A stretch of 64,000 bases of DNA from Acinetobacter corruptisaponis (GTDB lineage: Bacteria > Pseudomonadota > Gammaproteobacteria > Pseudomonadales > Moraxellaceae): assembly GCF_030053775.1 (NCBI RefSeq), contig NZ_CP125669.1, positions 3,467,962 through 3,531,961 of the forward strand, given 5' to 3'. The position numbers and the translations under genes are program-made. The notes under the pieces are model-generated. The model made no database searches, had not been told where the DNA came from, and saw only the letters and a program-made list of their open reading frames with translations. This document shows positions 18,812 to 27,924 of the stretch, piece after piece (positions within the stretch are counted from its first letter, which is position 1; the number at the start of each line of letters is the position of its first letter).

Positions 18812-19912
18812 TGTTGGTTTCATCATTACCAAGCGATAATAGGAAAGCGCCAATAAAATAGCGCCTACTGTCGCGAGATAAATCAGTTTTGGCACAACAA
18901 TGGCAGTGGGTACACCCATCTGATTGAGCTGCACAAACATCTGTACCCCATAAGTGGAGGGCAATGTCCATGCAAACCACTGCATCCATTCAGGCATTGC
19001 TTCATGTGGCCATGCGGTTCCCGTCAGTAAAAACAGGGGAACGGAGGTCACCACAATCAAATGCCCAACTCGTTCAGGCATATCCACCAGTGAACCCACC
19101 AGCATCGCCAAACCTATAATACAACTCACATAAATTGGTACAGCAAGCAGCATGCCCCAGAAATTGCCGCCATGAGGATATTCATAAAACCAGAAAGTAA
19201 AACCAAATAGATACAGGCAACCCAGACAACTGATGGTGAGAATGGCTGCAAAGATCGCCCAGAATTCTAATCTTTCAGCAATCCAGCCTTTTTCACGGTA
19301 ACTGGCAATCAGCATTGCCAAGCCAAGTAAAATGGTCTGATGAATAATCAGGCTGGCCACCGCAGGAAAGATATAACTCGCGTAACCTGATAGGGTATTA
19401 AACAATGGGATTTGGTGAATTGAAAGCTCAGGATGAAATTGTGAAGCCTCACCAAACTTTTCAAAATAGTCCTGTAAGGTCGATTCAATCGAACCCGCCA
19501 AACCTGTTCCCACTTCCTTGGTTCGGATGAAATAGGCAGTACTGAGATACAGCCCAATCCCGCCCATTTCACCACGTTTTAGGCTATTGGTCAGGTTTTC
19601 TGGCAATAACAGGATACCCTCGGCTTTCTGGTTTTTAACCAATTGCTCTGCTTCGAGAAAATTATCAGTCACTGTGATGATGTGAATGTGTGGGCTGTTG
19701 GAGGCCTGACTGATGATCTTTGAGGTCAGGATACTCTGTTCCTCATCCACAATCACAATGGGAATATCTTCTGCTGACTGGGCTTTATAGGCGGTTGGAT
19801 AGAAAAAACTGTAGAGAATGATTGCTGCAATCAGGGTGGTAAATACTGAGGTATTGGCGGCAATATTTTTAAAGGTTTGAATGTAATAACAGAAAAATGA
19901 CTTCATGAGCAT
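18800..19912 (-). CDS. ABC-2 type transporter permease (second of pair)
   Basis: The 370-aa inner-membrane protein has a first helix near residues 20-38, a large periplasmic region (IPIVIVDEEQSILTSKIISQ and on to about residue 175), then five helices to the C-terminus. This is the ABC-2/YhhJ-YbhR permease layout. No Walker motif is present. It overlaps the preceding permease by 10 bp, so the two are translationally coupled and probably form a heterodimer. A second ATG at 19906 is also possible. The cargo is unknown; known relatives export drugs or hydrophobic compounds. Confidence 0.88.
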   Translation of the reverse strand: MLMKSFFCYYIQTFKNIAANTSVFTTLIAAIILYSFFYPTAYKAQSAEDIPIVIVDEEQSILTSKIISQASNSPHIHIITVTDNFLEAEQLVKNQKAEGILLLPENLTNSLKRGEMGGIGLYLSTAYFIRTKEVGTGLAGSIESTLQDYFEKFGEASQFHPELSIHQIPLFNTLSGYASYIFPAVASLIIHQTILLGLAMLIASYREKGWIAERLEFWAIFAAILTISCLGCLYLFGFTFWFYEYPHGGNFWGMLLAVPIYVSCIIGLAMLVGSLVDMPERVGHLIVVTSVPLFLLTGTAWPHEAMPEWMQWFAWTLPSTYGVQMFVQLNQMGVPTAIVVPKLIYLATVGAILLALSYYRLVMMKPTKGS

Positions 19913-21033
19913 TGCTCCTGGGTATTTTTCCTTAACAGGCGAATACTTAAAGCAAAATACAAGGCTGAGAAAATGATCAGGATACCAAAGGGAAGCAGTG
20001 ATACCGATAGGTCACTGCCGATTACCCATTGCTCGGTCTGTAGTTTCGCATAGGGCGTATAGGGAATAATCATTGACCAGAACTGGGTAAATGCAGGTGC
20101 ATTGTTCAAGGGTAGGGTAATGCCCGAAAAACTTGGGGATGAGCCGCCATACAGGGCGATAAAACCAAAGGTTTTGGGTAAATCCTTAGTTGTCAACACC
20201 ACCGTGCTGCTAATCACTGCATAGGCAAAATACAGAAGAAACTGGGCAATTAAAATCAGGCTGAGTGAACCAGCAATAAAATAGCCACGAATATGTGCCA
20301 GCCAGAACATCCAGCACCATGTCCAGAAACAGAAAATGAAAACATAGGGTAGGATTTTTCCAAGAAAACTGGGAATAATCTGTTGGGGATCAACCCAGTC
20401 AGCAAAGGTATTTCTTTTAAATTCCTGTCCAATGGCAAAAGCCACACAACAGCAAAGCAGTAAATGTAGCACCGCAGGCACCATGAATGGTTCCAGAAAC
20501 AGTTCATAGCTCATGCTGGGATTATACAGGGTGGAAATCTTGATATGCGGTGTGGGCATGTCCAGATAAGGTATGTTATTTGATAAATAACTTTCTCCCA
20601 TGTAATCCGCCATGCCATTCAATGTGCTGATCAGCATGGCGGAGGAAATGGTGTTACCAATACTAAAAAAGGACTGGTTATAGGCAATGCTGATTTGGGC
20701 ATCCTGTGCCTTGACCAAACGCTGTTCGGCACCATCTGGAATCAAGACAAATCCCCATACCTGCGTACTGTTGACCAGCCGCTCGGCTTCATCCTGACTG
20801 GCAGTAATGGTTTTTACCTTGAGGGTATGGTTGATGCTGAGCGCATGAATCACCTTGCGGCTCATTTCACTTTGGTCTTGGTCAATAATGGCAATAGGCA
20901 AATGATTAGCCTTACCTGATGAAAACATGCTTGCAAAAAGAACAATCACCAGCAAAGGGGCAATCACCGCCATAAAAAGATCGGCTTTATGGCGTTGTAA
21001 ATAGCGTAATTCCCGAAGCATGACAGCAAACAT
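19903..21033 (-). CDS. ABC-2 type transporter permease (first of pair)
   Basis: The 376-aa product shares the same plan as the next gene: an N-terminal helix (DLFMAVIAPLLVIVLFASMF), a periplasmic segment starting LPIAIIDQDQSEMSRKVI, and C-terminal helices. It starts 3 bp after the hlyD-like gene. With that adaptor and the TolC-like protein it would form a tripartite exporter; no ATPase gene is present in this cluster or elsewhere nearby. Confidence 0.88.
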   Translation of the reverse strand: MFAVMLRELRYLQRHKADLFMAVIAPLLVIVLFASMFSSGKANHLPIAIIDQDQSEMSRKVIHALSINHTLKVKTITASQDEAERLVNSTQVWGFVLIPDGAEQRLVKAQDAQISIAYNQSFFSIGNTISSAMLISTLNGMADYMGESYLSNNIPYLDMPTPHIKISTLYNPSMSYELFLEPFMVPAVLHLLLCCCVAFAIGQEFKRNTFADWVDPQQIIPSFLGKILPYVFIFCFWTWCWMFWLAHIRGYFIAGSLSLILIAQFLLYFAYAVISSTVVLTTKDLPKTFGFIALYGGSSPSFSGITLPLNNAPAFTQFWSMIIPYTPYAKLQTEQWVIGSDLSVSLLPFGILIIFSALYFALSIRLLRKNTQEQCS

Positions 21034-21036
21034 CGG

Positions 21037-22197
21037 TTATTTGGCCTCTTCAATCTTGAACAGGACACTCATACCCACTTTAAGATCAGGAATAGATTGT
21101 TCAGGAACCAAGTGAAACTTGAAGCTGCGAATATCATATCCACCTGTCTGGCGGGTGGTTTTAATGGTGGCAAAGTCACCCTCAGCATCAATATTTTTCA
21201 CTTTGAAGCTGGCCTTGCGATTCAGTGCAGGGATAAAACCATCCAGGGTTTTGCTTTTATAGATGGAGCTATACATATCTTCACGGACATTCAGGCTCAC
21301 CCATAAATCATGGTCTTCAATGATGCTGACCACTGGAATTCCTGTCGCCACCAGTTCAGTGGGTTTGCCATAGGTTTTGGACACGGTTCCATCAGTCGGG
21401 GAATACAGCTTGGTTTCTTCATCCAGGGCATTGGCTTCTTTTACCGCAGCCTGAGCCATGGCAACCTGTGCATCGGCAGTTGACTTCTGTTGTTCAGTAC
21501 TGCCACGTTTGGCGCGTGCATATTGCTGATAGGATGCTTCCGCTGTTTCACGGGCAGAGGTCTGGGTCGCCAGCATTTCATCACGGCGCTGACGGGAAAT
21601 TACCCCTTGCTGGTAAAGATTTTCACCTCGTTTATAGGTGGTTGCCGCCAATTCGGCCTGAGTTTTCATGGCTTGCCAGTTGGCATAGAGGGTATCAATA
21701 TTTTCCTGCTGGGCACCACGGTAGACGGTTGAATGGAATGCCATTGCACTTTGCAGGGCTGCCTGTGCCTGTTCCTTTTTAGCCTCCAGTTCAGGGCTGA
21801 CAAAGCGCACCACAGCCTGACCCTTTTTAACGGTTTGCCCCTCAGTGACATAAAATTCCTCAATACGGCTAGGCACCTTGGTGCTGATATGTACCGTTTC
21901 CGACTCAACCCGACCTTGTAACTCAACAGTTTTCGGAAGATAGGCTTTCCACAAACCGTAGGCAATCAGACCAAGTAAAATGACAACCACAATAAACACA
22001 ATCAGTTTCAGTTTATTGCCTTTGCCTGATCCAGTTGAGTCAGCTTTGCTGTTCGGAGTCGTTGTGTTGGCTGAAACATCCTCATGCTGTTTTTCTGGTT
22101 GAACAGGTTCAACAGAAGCTGCTTTCTGATTTTCAGTCGGAATCGTCTCTTGACCTATATCACGTTCTGAATTGGATGATGATTGATCTTGACTCAT
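21037..22197 (-). CDS. HlyD/EmrA-family periplasmic adaptor
   Basis: The 386-aa membrane-fusion protein joins the inner-membrane permeases to the outer-membrane channel. I start it at 22197 (MSQDQSSSN), since GGAG lies 6 bp upstream and overlaps the tolC-like stop. After a 70-residue acidic, Ser/Gln-rich cytoplasmic leader comes one membrane helix (LIVFIVVVILLGLIAYGLW), a biotinyl-lipoyl half (GRVESETVHISTKVPSRIEE, then VTEGQTVKKGQAVVRF), a long helical hairpin rich in Ala/Gln, and the closing lipoyl half with LYSPTDGTV. The long cytoplasmic leader is unusual but not unique. Confidence 0.92.
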   Translation of the reverse strand: MSQDQSSSNSERDIGQETIPTENQKAASVEPVQPEKQHEDVSANTTTPNSKADSTGSGKGNKLKLIVFIVVVILLGLIAYGLWKAYLPKTVELQGRVESETVHISTKVPSRIEEFYVTEGQTVKKGQAVVRFVSPELEAKKEQAQAALQSAMAFHSTVYRGAQQENIDTLYANWQAMKTQAELAATTYKRGENLYQQGVISRQRRDEMLATQTSARETAEASYQQYARAKRGSTEQQKSTADAQVAMAQAAVKEANALDEETKLYSPTDGTVSKTYGKPTELVATGIPVVSIIEDHDLWVSLNVREDMYSSIYKSKTLDGFIPALNRKASFKVKNIDAEGDFATIKTTRQTGGYDIRSFKFHLVPEQSIPDLKVGMSVLFKIEEAK

Positions 22198-22209
22198 AAA
22201 TTTCTCCAA

Positions 22210-23706
22210 TTAACGGATATAGTCAGTACGTGGTTGATTGACATACAGCTTAAATTCATCAATCGAACCGTAGCTTTGCAGTAAGGTTGCCAGTGATAGG
22301 ATGTATTTATAGGCATTGATCGCCATTTCAGTTTTTAAACCGTTTAGGGCATTCTGGGCATCAATGACCTGAGTGGCCGTCCCCATGCCTTCTTTAAAGG
22401 ACAGTTGCTGGATACGCAGGTTTTCCTGAGCTGCCTTGATATTTTGGGTGAGAAGTTGATGGCTGGTTTGAGCAGAATTTAACTCACTGAAAGATTTATA
22501 CAGCACATTTTCAACTTCCTGCTTAGTGCGCTCAGTCATCAACTCTGCGGCATATTTTTTTAACTCGGCCGCACGAATATTCTTGTTGTTATCAATTCCA
22601 GAGAATAGGTTATATTTTGCCATCACACCCACAATCCAGTTCTCTTTACTGTCCAATCCATATTCCCCAAAAGCAAAAACACTGGGTTTCTTGGCCGATT
22701 GCTGCAGCTTGACATTCTCGTTGGCAAGCTGGGTATCCATCTGCAATTTCTTGATCAGGCTTGAATTTTGATCATAGTTTGCAAGTAGTGTATCCAGGGA
22801 ATGATTTTGGGTTAAATTCACAAAAAGCGGGGTGGAGAGCTGAATACTTTGCTTGGTTTGCAACAGGTTTTGCAGACTAAACTGGCTTGCCCCTAAGTTT
22901 GCCTGTGCATTTTGGTAGCTGCGTTCAGCATTGTTGCGGGCAACTTCAAACTGCATTCGCTGGCCTTTGTTAATAAAACCCTGCTGCTCAAGCTTGACTG
23001 CATTGCCGTAGTGTTCCTGCATTGCATTTAAATTAAAAAGGGCAGAATTGACCAATTGTTGCTGCAACTGCACATTAAAATAAGCCTGAATCATTTCAAA
23101 GCGCTGTGTGTCCTGTTGCTGTTTTTCGCTGATGTTGGAACGCTGTGCCTGAATATTGGCGATTTGCTTGGCGCTGTTGATTTTCCCGCCCATATACAAA
23201 GGCATCACCATGGAAACCGAGGTGCGGACATCGTGGTCCTGAATGGTGACATCCAAGTCGTTTGGAACCTTATTCAGACCGTCACTGACCACCTGATCAA
23301 AGCCCTGACTAACTTGGTCAATCACTTCTGGCGGAAGTACATTTTGCCATTGCGATAATTTGTCATCAAAACCACGGGTCAATGAGTTTTCCAGTCTACG
23401 TTTACTGGATTCCAGAGGAACACTGGTTTCACTGTGAAATGAATAGGCACGGGCATTTAAATCAATACGGGGTAGGCCGAGATTCTTTACCGCCTGCATT
23501 TCAAGTTGGGAAGCCTGCTGTAGTGCCTGTTGCGCTTGTGTGGCATAGGCATGCTCCACAACATATTGTTCAGCTTCACCATAGCTCAGGGTTTGGGCAA
23601 ATACAGGCATGGAGAACAGGGCACAACTGATCAAGCTGATACTCAAACTCAACTGCCCTGGAAACCGTTTGACCTTAAAATTCGGTCGATGATGCCGTTT
23701 CAACAT
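22210..23706 (-). CDS. TolC-family outer membrane efflux protein
   Basis: The 498-aa product has a signal peptide (ISLISCALFSMPVFAQ) and two repeats of long Ala/Gln/Asn-rich helices (AEQYVVEHAYATQAQQALQQ; LNALNGLKTEMAIN) typical of TolC trimers. Between them sit the beta-barrel strands (VSMVMPLYMGGKI, GVMAKYNLFSG). I place the start at ATG 23706; a TTG at 23721 is possible. It is the first gene of the four-gene exporter operon; hlyD begins 12 bp after its stop. Confidence 0.92.
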   Translation of the reverse strand: MLKRHHRPNFKVKRFPGQLSLSISLISCALFSMPVFAQTLSYGEAEQYVVEHAYATQAQQALQQASQLEMQAVKNLGLPRIDLNARAYSFHSETSVPLESSKRRLENSLTRGFDDKLSQWQNVLPPEVIDQVSQGFDQVVSDGLNKVPNDLDVTIQDHDVRTSVSMVMPLYMGGKINSAKQIANIQAQRSNISEKQQQDTQRFEMIQAYFNVQLQQQLVNSALFNLNAMQEHYGNAVKLEQQGFINKGQRMQFEVARNNAERSYQNAQANLGASQFSLQNLLQTKQSIQLSTPLFVNLTQNHSLDTLLANYDQNSSLIKKLQMDTQLANENVKLQQSAKKPSVFAFGEYGLDSKENWIVGVMAKYNLFSGIDNNKNIRAAELKKYAAELMTERTKQEVENVLYKSFSELNSAQTSHQLLTQNIKAAQENLRIQQLSFKEGMGTATQVIDAQNALNGLKTEMAINAYKYILSLATLLQSYGSIDEFKLYVNQPRTDYIR

Positions 23707-23721
23707 GATCTGATGTCGCAA

Positions 23722-24055
23722 TTTAATAATATCCTGCGTTAGTCTAAATTATTTTTATAAAATTCAAATATTATGTTTTTAATTAAATAGTTATATGGAC
23801 AAGAATGGTGTAGTGAATTTGTAAAAAATAGAGTTTTTAGTCTAGTGCGAATGTGGATTTATCCAGTTTTTTGATGATAAAAACATCAAACTGATGAATG
23901 AGCCGTTGCTTTAAATCAGCTACAAAAACACGATTGAAAAATTACCGATTATTTTCATTTAAATCGAAATATTTACGCGATAAGCTGCTGCAAGCTTTAG
24001 CAATCTGTGATTAAATGCCCATTTCAATTTGTTTCACTTTGACAAGGGAAAACTC
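23722..24055. other. Divergent intergenic region between exporter operon and serC
   Basis: This 334-bp AT-rich stretch has no gene. It must hold the promoters of both the minus-strand exporter operon and serC. A dyad TTTGATG-N7-CATCAAA lies at 23870-23890 with CAG/CTG just outside (three unpaired T), a possible operator. I could not pick out clear -35/-10 pairs. Confidence 0.5.
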
Positions 24056-25135
24056 ATGCGTGCTTATAATTTCTGCGCTGGTCCTGCTGCACTACCTACT
24101 GCCGTTTTAGAAAAAGCTCAACAGGAAATGTTGGATTGGCAGGGTAAAGGCTTGTCGATCATGGAAATGAGTCATCGTAGCAATGACTATGTTGCTGTGG
24201 CAGAAAAGGCGGAAGCTGATCTACGCACGCTGATGAATATCCCTGAGAACTATAAAGTATTGTTCCTGCAAGGTGGTGCATCCTTACAATTCTCAGCGAT
24301 TCCTTTAAATCTGCTTGGAAAAAATAACAAGGCAGATTATATCCATACAGGAATCTGGTCTGAAAAGGCACTAAAAGAAGCGAAACGTTATGGCGATATT
24401 AATATCGTTGAGGCGGGCACTTTAATCGATGGCAAACATGCGATCACTGAACAAAGCACCTGGAACCTTTCTGATAATGCGGCTTATGTGCATTATGCAG
24501 ATAATGAGACCATTGGTGGTTTACAGTTCGCGGCTGTTCCAGAGGTAAATGCGCCGTTGGTGTGTGACTTTTCTTCAAGTATTTTGTCTGCGCCATTGGA
24601 TGTGAGCAAATTTGGCCTCATCTACGCGGGTGCGCAAAAGAATATTGGTCCTGCTGGCTTAACCATTGTTATTATTCGTGATGATTTGCTGGATCAGGCA
24701 AAACCTGAAATTCCAAGCATCCTAAAATATGGTGACCAAGCCAAGAATGGTTCAATGGTCAATACGCCAGCGACCTATGCATGGTATTTGTCTGGTTTGG
24801 TGTTTGAGTGGTTGCTTGAGCAGGGTGGTGTGGATGCAATCTACAAAATCAACCAGGACAAGGCAAAACTCCTTTATGGTTATATTGATTCTAGCGATTT
24901 CTATAACAATCCAATCGCCATTGCAAACCGTTCAATGATGAATGTGCCATTTACCCTAGCTGATGAAGCACTTGAGAAAACATTCCTGAAAGAGGCTGAA
25001 CAGAACCATTTACTTAACCTGGCAGGTCACCGTTCAGTAGGTGGTATGCGTGCAAGTATCTACAACGCAGTTCCTTTAGAGGGTGTTCAGGCACTTGTGA
25101 ACTTTATGGATGATTTTGCGAAACGTCATGGTTAA
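24056..25135 (+). CDS. serC: Phosphoserine aminotransferase
   Basis: SerC converts 3-phosphohydroxypyruvate to phosphoserine (serine synthesis) and also acts in the pyridoxine pathway. The start at 24056 (MRAYNFCAGPAALP) has AAGGGA upstream; 359 aa, standard. Landmarks are QGGASLQFSAIPLNL (PLP phosphate site), CDFSSSILS and the PLP Lys in YAGAQKNIGPAG, and NHRSVGGMRAS-like C-terminal residues (GHRSVGGMRAS). The gene is monocistronic with a very strong terminator. Confidence 0.98.
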   Translation: MRAYNFCAGPAALPTAVLEKAQQEMLDWQGKGLSIMEMSHRSNDYVAVAEKAEADLRTLMNIPENYKVLFLQGGASLQFSAIPLNLLGKNNKADYIHTGIWSEKALKEAKRYGDINIVEAGTLIDGKHAITEQSTWNLSDNAAYVHYADNETIGGLQFAAVPEVNAPLVCDFSSSILSAPLDVSKFGLIYAGAQKNIGPAGLTIVIIRDDLLDQAKPEIPSILKYGDQAKNGSMVNTPATYAWYLSGLVFEWLLEQGGVDAIYKINQDKAKLLYGYIDSSDFYNNPIAIANRSMMNVPFTLADEALEKTFLKEAEQNHLLNLAGHRSVGGMRASIYNAVPLEGVQALVNFMDDFAKRHG

Positions 25136-25140
25136 GCAAT

Positions 25141-25194
25141 AACTGATCCCAAACAAAAGCCCTCAACATCGAGGGCTTTTGTTTGGGATCAGTT
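25141..25194. terminator. Exceptionally long perfect inverted repeat (24-bp arms) after serC
   Basis: Arms 25141-25164 and 25171-25194 are exact reverse complements around a 6-nt AACATC loop. The core is a GC-rich CCCTC/GAGGG stem with an adjoining A/T tract (ACAAAAG / CTTTTGT). It can act as a bidirectional terminator between serC and the minus-strand genes. Confidence 0.85.
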
Positions 25195-25208
25195 GGAAAT
25201 GGTCAAAA

Positions 25209-25352
25209 TTAGAACAAGCCAATTTGATGAAAAATAAGTGCTGCTAAAAACATACCAAGTAAAAAAAAGCAAAAAGCACCAACATCAAGTTTAAGGCCTT
25301 GATCACTCGATGGAATAAGACTGGTGGTCGTTTGTTCTGGTATAATTTTCAT
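25209..25352 (-). CDS. Putative 47-aa membrane micro-protein
   Basis: This short frame runs from ATG at 25352 to TAA at 25209. The first 22 residues are polar (MKIIPEQTTTSLIPSSDQ), followed by one strongly hydrophobic helix (GAFCFFLLGMFLAALIF) and HQIGLF. An AGGCG lies about 6 bp upstream of the ATG, a weak ribosome site. The end of the unit sits against the serC terminator. The clean polar-then-helix layout favours a real small membrane protein, but no family is recognised. Confidence 0.45.
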   Translation of the reverse strand: MKIIPEQTTTSLIPSSDQGLKLDVGAFCFFLLGMFLAALIFHQIGLF

Positions 25353-25388
25353 TAGAACGCCTAAAAATGCCATTTATGTGATTTTTTG

Positions 25389-26327
25389 TCACTTTAGTGC
25401 AGTTTTAGCATAAATATTCGCCTGAATCCATAGGTTGCCGCGAATATATTCACCAATGTTAAAGTTTTTATACAAAACATTTTTAGTTGCAATACGTATT
25501 AAAATTGCGGGTAAATCATCTTCCAATACCAGCGTCACATCATACAGGGTATATTCATCCTGCATAAACTGTATGGTAGTTTTACCCACGATATTTCCCT
25601 GAAACCATGCTTCATCTTCCTGACCTAATGTCTCACCATATAAATAGGCGACCATTTTGGAAAAGTCGACAGTGACAGGTTCTTGATCTTCTGGGCTTTT
25701 TGGCTGCCACTCATTAATCAGTTCCTGTAGGTTATCGGGGGCAATCCCATTATGTTCCGCCAGAATTGCATTTAATGCGCGGTGGTGCTTAATTGAGGCT
25801 GGATCATCAACAATGATTTTCTCATCTTTAGAAACGGTTTCCAGTTCGTATGCCCAGGCATTAAATTGAACCTGATAACTCTGGTTTTTGTCATATTGAC
25901 AGCGATTTACACTAAATAAACTATCAAAGGCATAAATAACCGTATTTTTATTTAGGCTTAATCTTAATACTGCCTGGGTTGCGGAATCACAGGTAATTAC
26001 TCGTTCAATTTTTGCTTCGTATTTATATGGGCTTTCAAAACTTGGAAATGCGGTTTTTAACGCGCGTGGCTTTTGGTCCTCAACCGCAATAATTTGATTA
26101 ATCGAGATCGCCTCACCGCTTGGCCCCTGAATCAGCCAGAATGACTGGTCCATCTCCTGTTCATCTTCACATAGACCCATGGGCATCACAGGTGCATCCA
26201 GCGCCAGTCCCAACCATTGTGGCACATCTGTTTCGGGTGTTTCTGTCAATAGGTTCCAATGCTCGACATGATGACCGAAATTTTGATCTTGAATTTTAAT
26301 GGTTTCTGGACTGTTCTGATTTTTCAT
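25389..26327 (-). CDS. Uncharacterised protein (312 aa)
   Basis: I do not recognise the family. The start at 26327 gives MKNQNSPETIKIQ; an upstream in-frame start adds 21 basic residues of doubtful origin. The protein is acidic, soluble, with no signal or membrane helix, and looks like alternating strands (TVIYAFDSLFSVNRC, TLYDVTLVLEDDLPAILIRIATKN). The C-terminal part GNLWIQANIYAKTAL resembles OB-like or DUF-type bacterial domains, only loosely. It is oriented away from the YaiI gene. A cytoplasmic role is likely; nothing more can be said. Confidence 0.75.
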   Translation of the reverse strand: MKNQNSPETIKIQDQNFGHHVEHWNLLTETPETDVPQWLGLALDAPVMPMGLCEDEQEMDQSFWLIQGPSGEAISINQIIAVEDQKPRALKTAFPSFESPYKYEAKIERVITCDSATQAVLRLSLNKNTVIYAFDSLFSVNRCQYDKNQSYQVQFNAWAYELETVSKDEKIIVDDPASIKHHRALNAILAEHNGIAPDNLQELINEWQPKSPEDQEPVTVDFSKMVAYLYGETLGQEDEAWFQGNIVGKTTIQFMQDEYTLYDVTLVLEDDLPAILIRIATKNVLYKNFNIGEYIRGNLWIQANIYAKTALK

Positions 26328-26489
26328 AAAAACATAATACAAAGAGATTGAACTTATTCTATTAAATCGAGGGTTACAGCGTTTTTTCAAGTCTGGATAT
26401 GTAATTCTATGGAATTTAATTCATTTTTAGATGTAAAAAATACCTGTCTCAACATTGGCAGTATTGTTCACTCCACTGTCATGGCAATC

Positions 26490-26498
26490 TGCTACACT
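26490..26498 (+). promoter_or_regulatory. Candidate extended -10 for the YaiI-family gene
   Basis: TGCTACACT gives an extended -10; transcription would begin near 26505, which makes a TTG start at 26510 unlikely and favours GTG at 26528. No clear -35. Confidence 0.35.
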
Positions 26499-26527
26499 AT
26501 ATTTTTTCCTTGTTGAGCCTATCCAAC

Positions 26528-27001
26528 GTGCTGCCATTTAAATTGTGGGTGGATGCCGATGCGCTGCCTAAAATTTTGCGTGAGGTGATTTTACGTGCCT
26601 CTGATCGTTACCAACTGGAAGTGACTTTTGTAGCCAACCAAAATGTGGGCATTACCCCATCGGTGCGGATTAAATCAATTCAGGTGATGAGTGGGGCAGA
26701 CCGAGCCGATCAGGAAATTGTAGAGCGGATGCAGGAAAATGACATTGTCATTACGCAAGATATTCCACTTGCCGCCCAGGTAATTGAAAAGGGTGGTATT
26801 GCCATCCATCCTCGTGGTGAGATTTATACCACTGCGAATGTCAAGGCACGTCTGCATTTGCGCGATTTCATGGATACCCTGCGTGGCGCAGGTGTGCAAA
26901 CAGGCGGTCCACCGCCAATCTCGGAACGGGATAAACGTGAGTTTTCAAGCTCATTGGACCAGACCATTTTAAAGCAAAAACGGAAAACAGCTTCTTCTTG
27001 A
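26528..27001 (+). CDS. YaiI/YqxD (UPF0178) family protein
   Basis: The 157-aa product (from GTG 26528) matches the YaiI/YqxD family: N-terminal [55 protein letters not shown] and the C-terminal [16 protein letters not shown] signature. The family has a PIN-like fold but its biochemical role is not established. An in-frame TTG at 26510 would lengthen it by six residues. It ends 10 bp before the next transporter gene and is probably co-transcribed. Confidence 0.9.
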   Translation: MLPFKLWVDADALPKILREVILRASDRYQLEVTFVANQNVGITPSVRIKSIQVMSGADRADQEIVERMQENDIVITQDIPLAAQVIEKGGIAIHPRGEIYTTANVKARLHLRDFMDTLRGAGVQTGGPPPISERDKREFSSSLDQTILKQKRKTASS

Positions 27002-27011
27002 GCCTGCCATT

Positions 27012-27905
27012 ATGCCATCACGTATGAATCTCATGCTTAGCTATGCATTGCTGGTGTTTATCTGGGCAACCACACCGTTGGCAATTGTCTGGAGTGTGGC
27101 TGATTTACATCCCATGTGGGCTTTGGTGTTACGCTTTTTCATTGCCTTGCCTCTGGCTGCAACCATTTTAATGCTGTTAAGGGTTCAGTTTCCCACGCAT
27201 AAAATTGCATTACTCAGCTATATCGCAGGTTCATTGAGTCTGATTGGTTCACAGATCTTTACCTATGCCGCCACCGCGTATTTAAGCTCAGGTTTAATCG
27301 CACTGATGTTTGGATTGGCACCGATTATGGCGGGACTTATAGGACGCTTTGGCTTCCAGCAAAAACTAGCAGGATTGCAGTGGGTGGGCATGGGTACATC
27401 AATTGCTGGATTAGCCTTGATCTGTCTCAGCGGTAGTCAGAAGCATGTACAGCCGATAGGCATTGTCCTGATGCTGATCAGTGTATTTGCGTATTCACTC
27501 TCGATTTTTCTGGTGAAAAAGATTAATGCGGATGTGCAGCCTATGGCTCAGGCAACAGGTTCAATCCTCGTCTCAACCGTGTTGGCAACTTTGCTTTTGC
27601 CGTGGATTTGGCAGTATGCACCCACTCATTTTCCCTCAGCCAAATCGCTATTGGCACTTGCTTATACTGTGGTTATGGCCTCACTGATTGCCATGTTCTG
27701 CTATTTTAAACTGGTGCAGAACCTAAAGGCGACCACACTGTCATTAACAACGGTGATGACACCAATGCTGGCGATATTGATTGGGGCTTACCTGAACCAT
27801 GAGCAATTGTCAGCTCAGGTATTTGTGGGTGCTGTGGTAATTTTGTTTGGCCTATTCCTTTATTTCTATAAAGATTTAGGCCTGTATCGCCGTTTAAAGA
27901 TATAA
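27012..27905 (+). CDS. EamA/DMT-superfamily transporter
   Basis: The 297-aa inner-membrane protein has ten predicted helices in two EamA halves: YALLVFIWATTPLAIVW begins helix 1, and the second half starts near residue 150 (GIVLMLISVFAYSLSIFLVKK). Pro-containing TTVMTPMLAILIGAY is the conserved helix 9 region. Members export amino acids or other metabolites; the substrate here is unknown. The gene lies 10 bp after the YaiI-family gene. Confidence 0.92.
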   Translation: MPSRMNLMLSYALLVFIWATTPLAIVWSVADLHPMWALVLRFFIALPLAATILMLLRVQFPTHKIALLSYIAGSLSLIGSQIFTYAATAYLSSGLIALMFGLAPIMAGLIGRFGFQQKLAGLQWVGMGTSIAGLALICLSGSQKHVQPIGIVLMLISVFAYSLSIFLVKKINADVQPMAQATGSILVSTVLATLLLPWIWQYAPTHFPSAKSLLALAYTVVMASLIAMFCYFKLVQNLKATTLSLTTVMTPMLAILIGAYLNHEQLSAQVFVGAVVILFGLFLYFYKDLGLYRRLKI

Positions 27906-27924
27906 GTTATCTCTCACATTCTGA

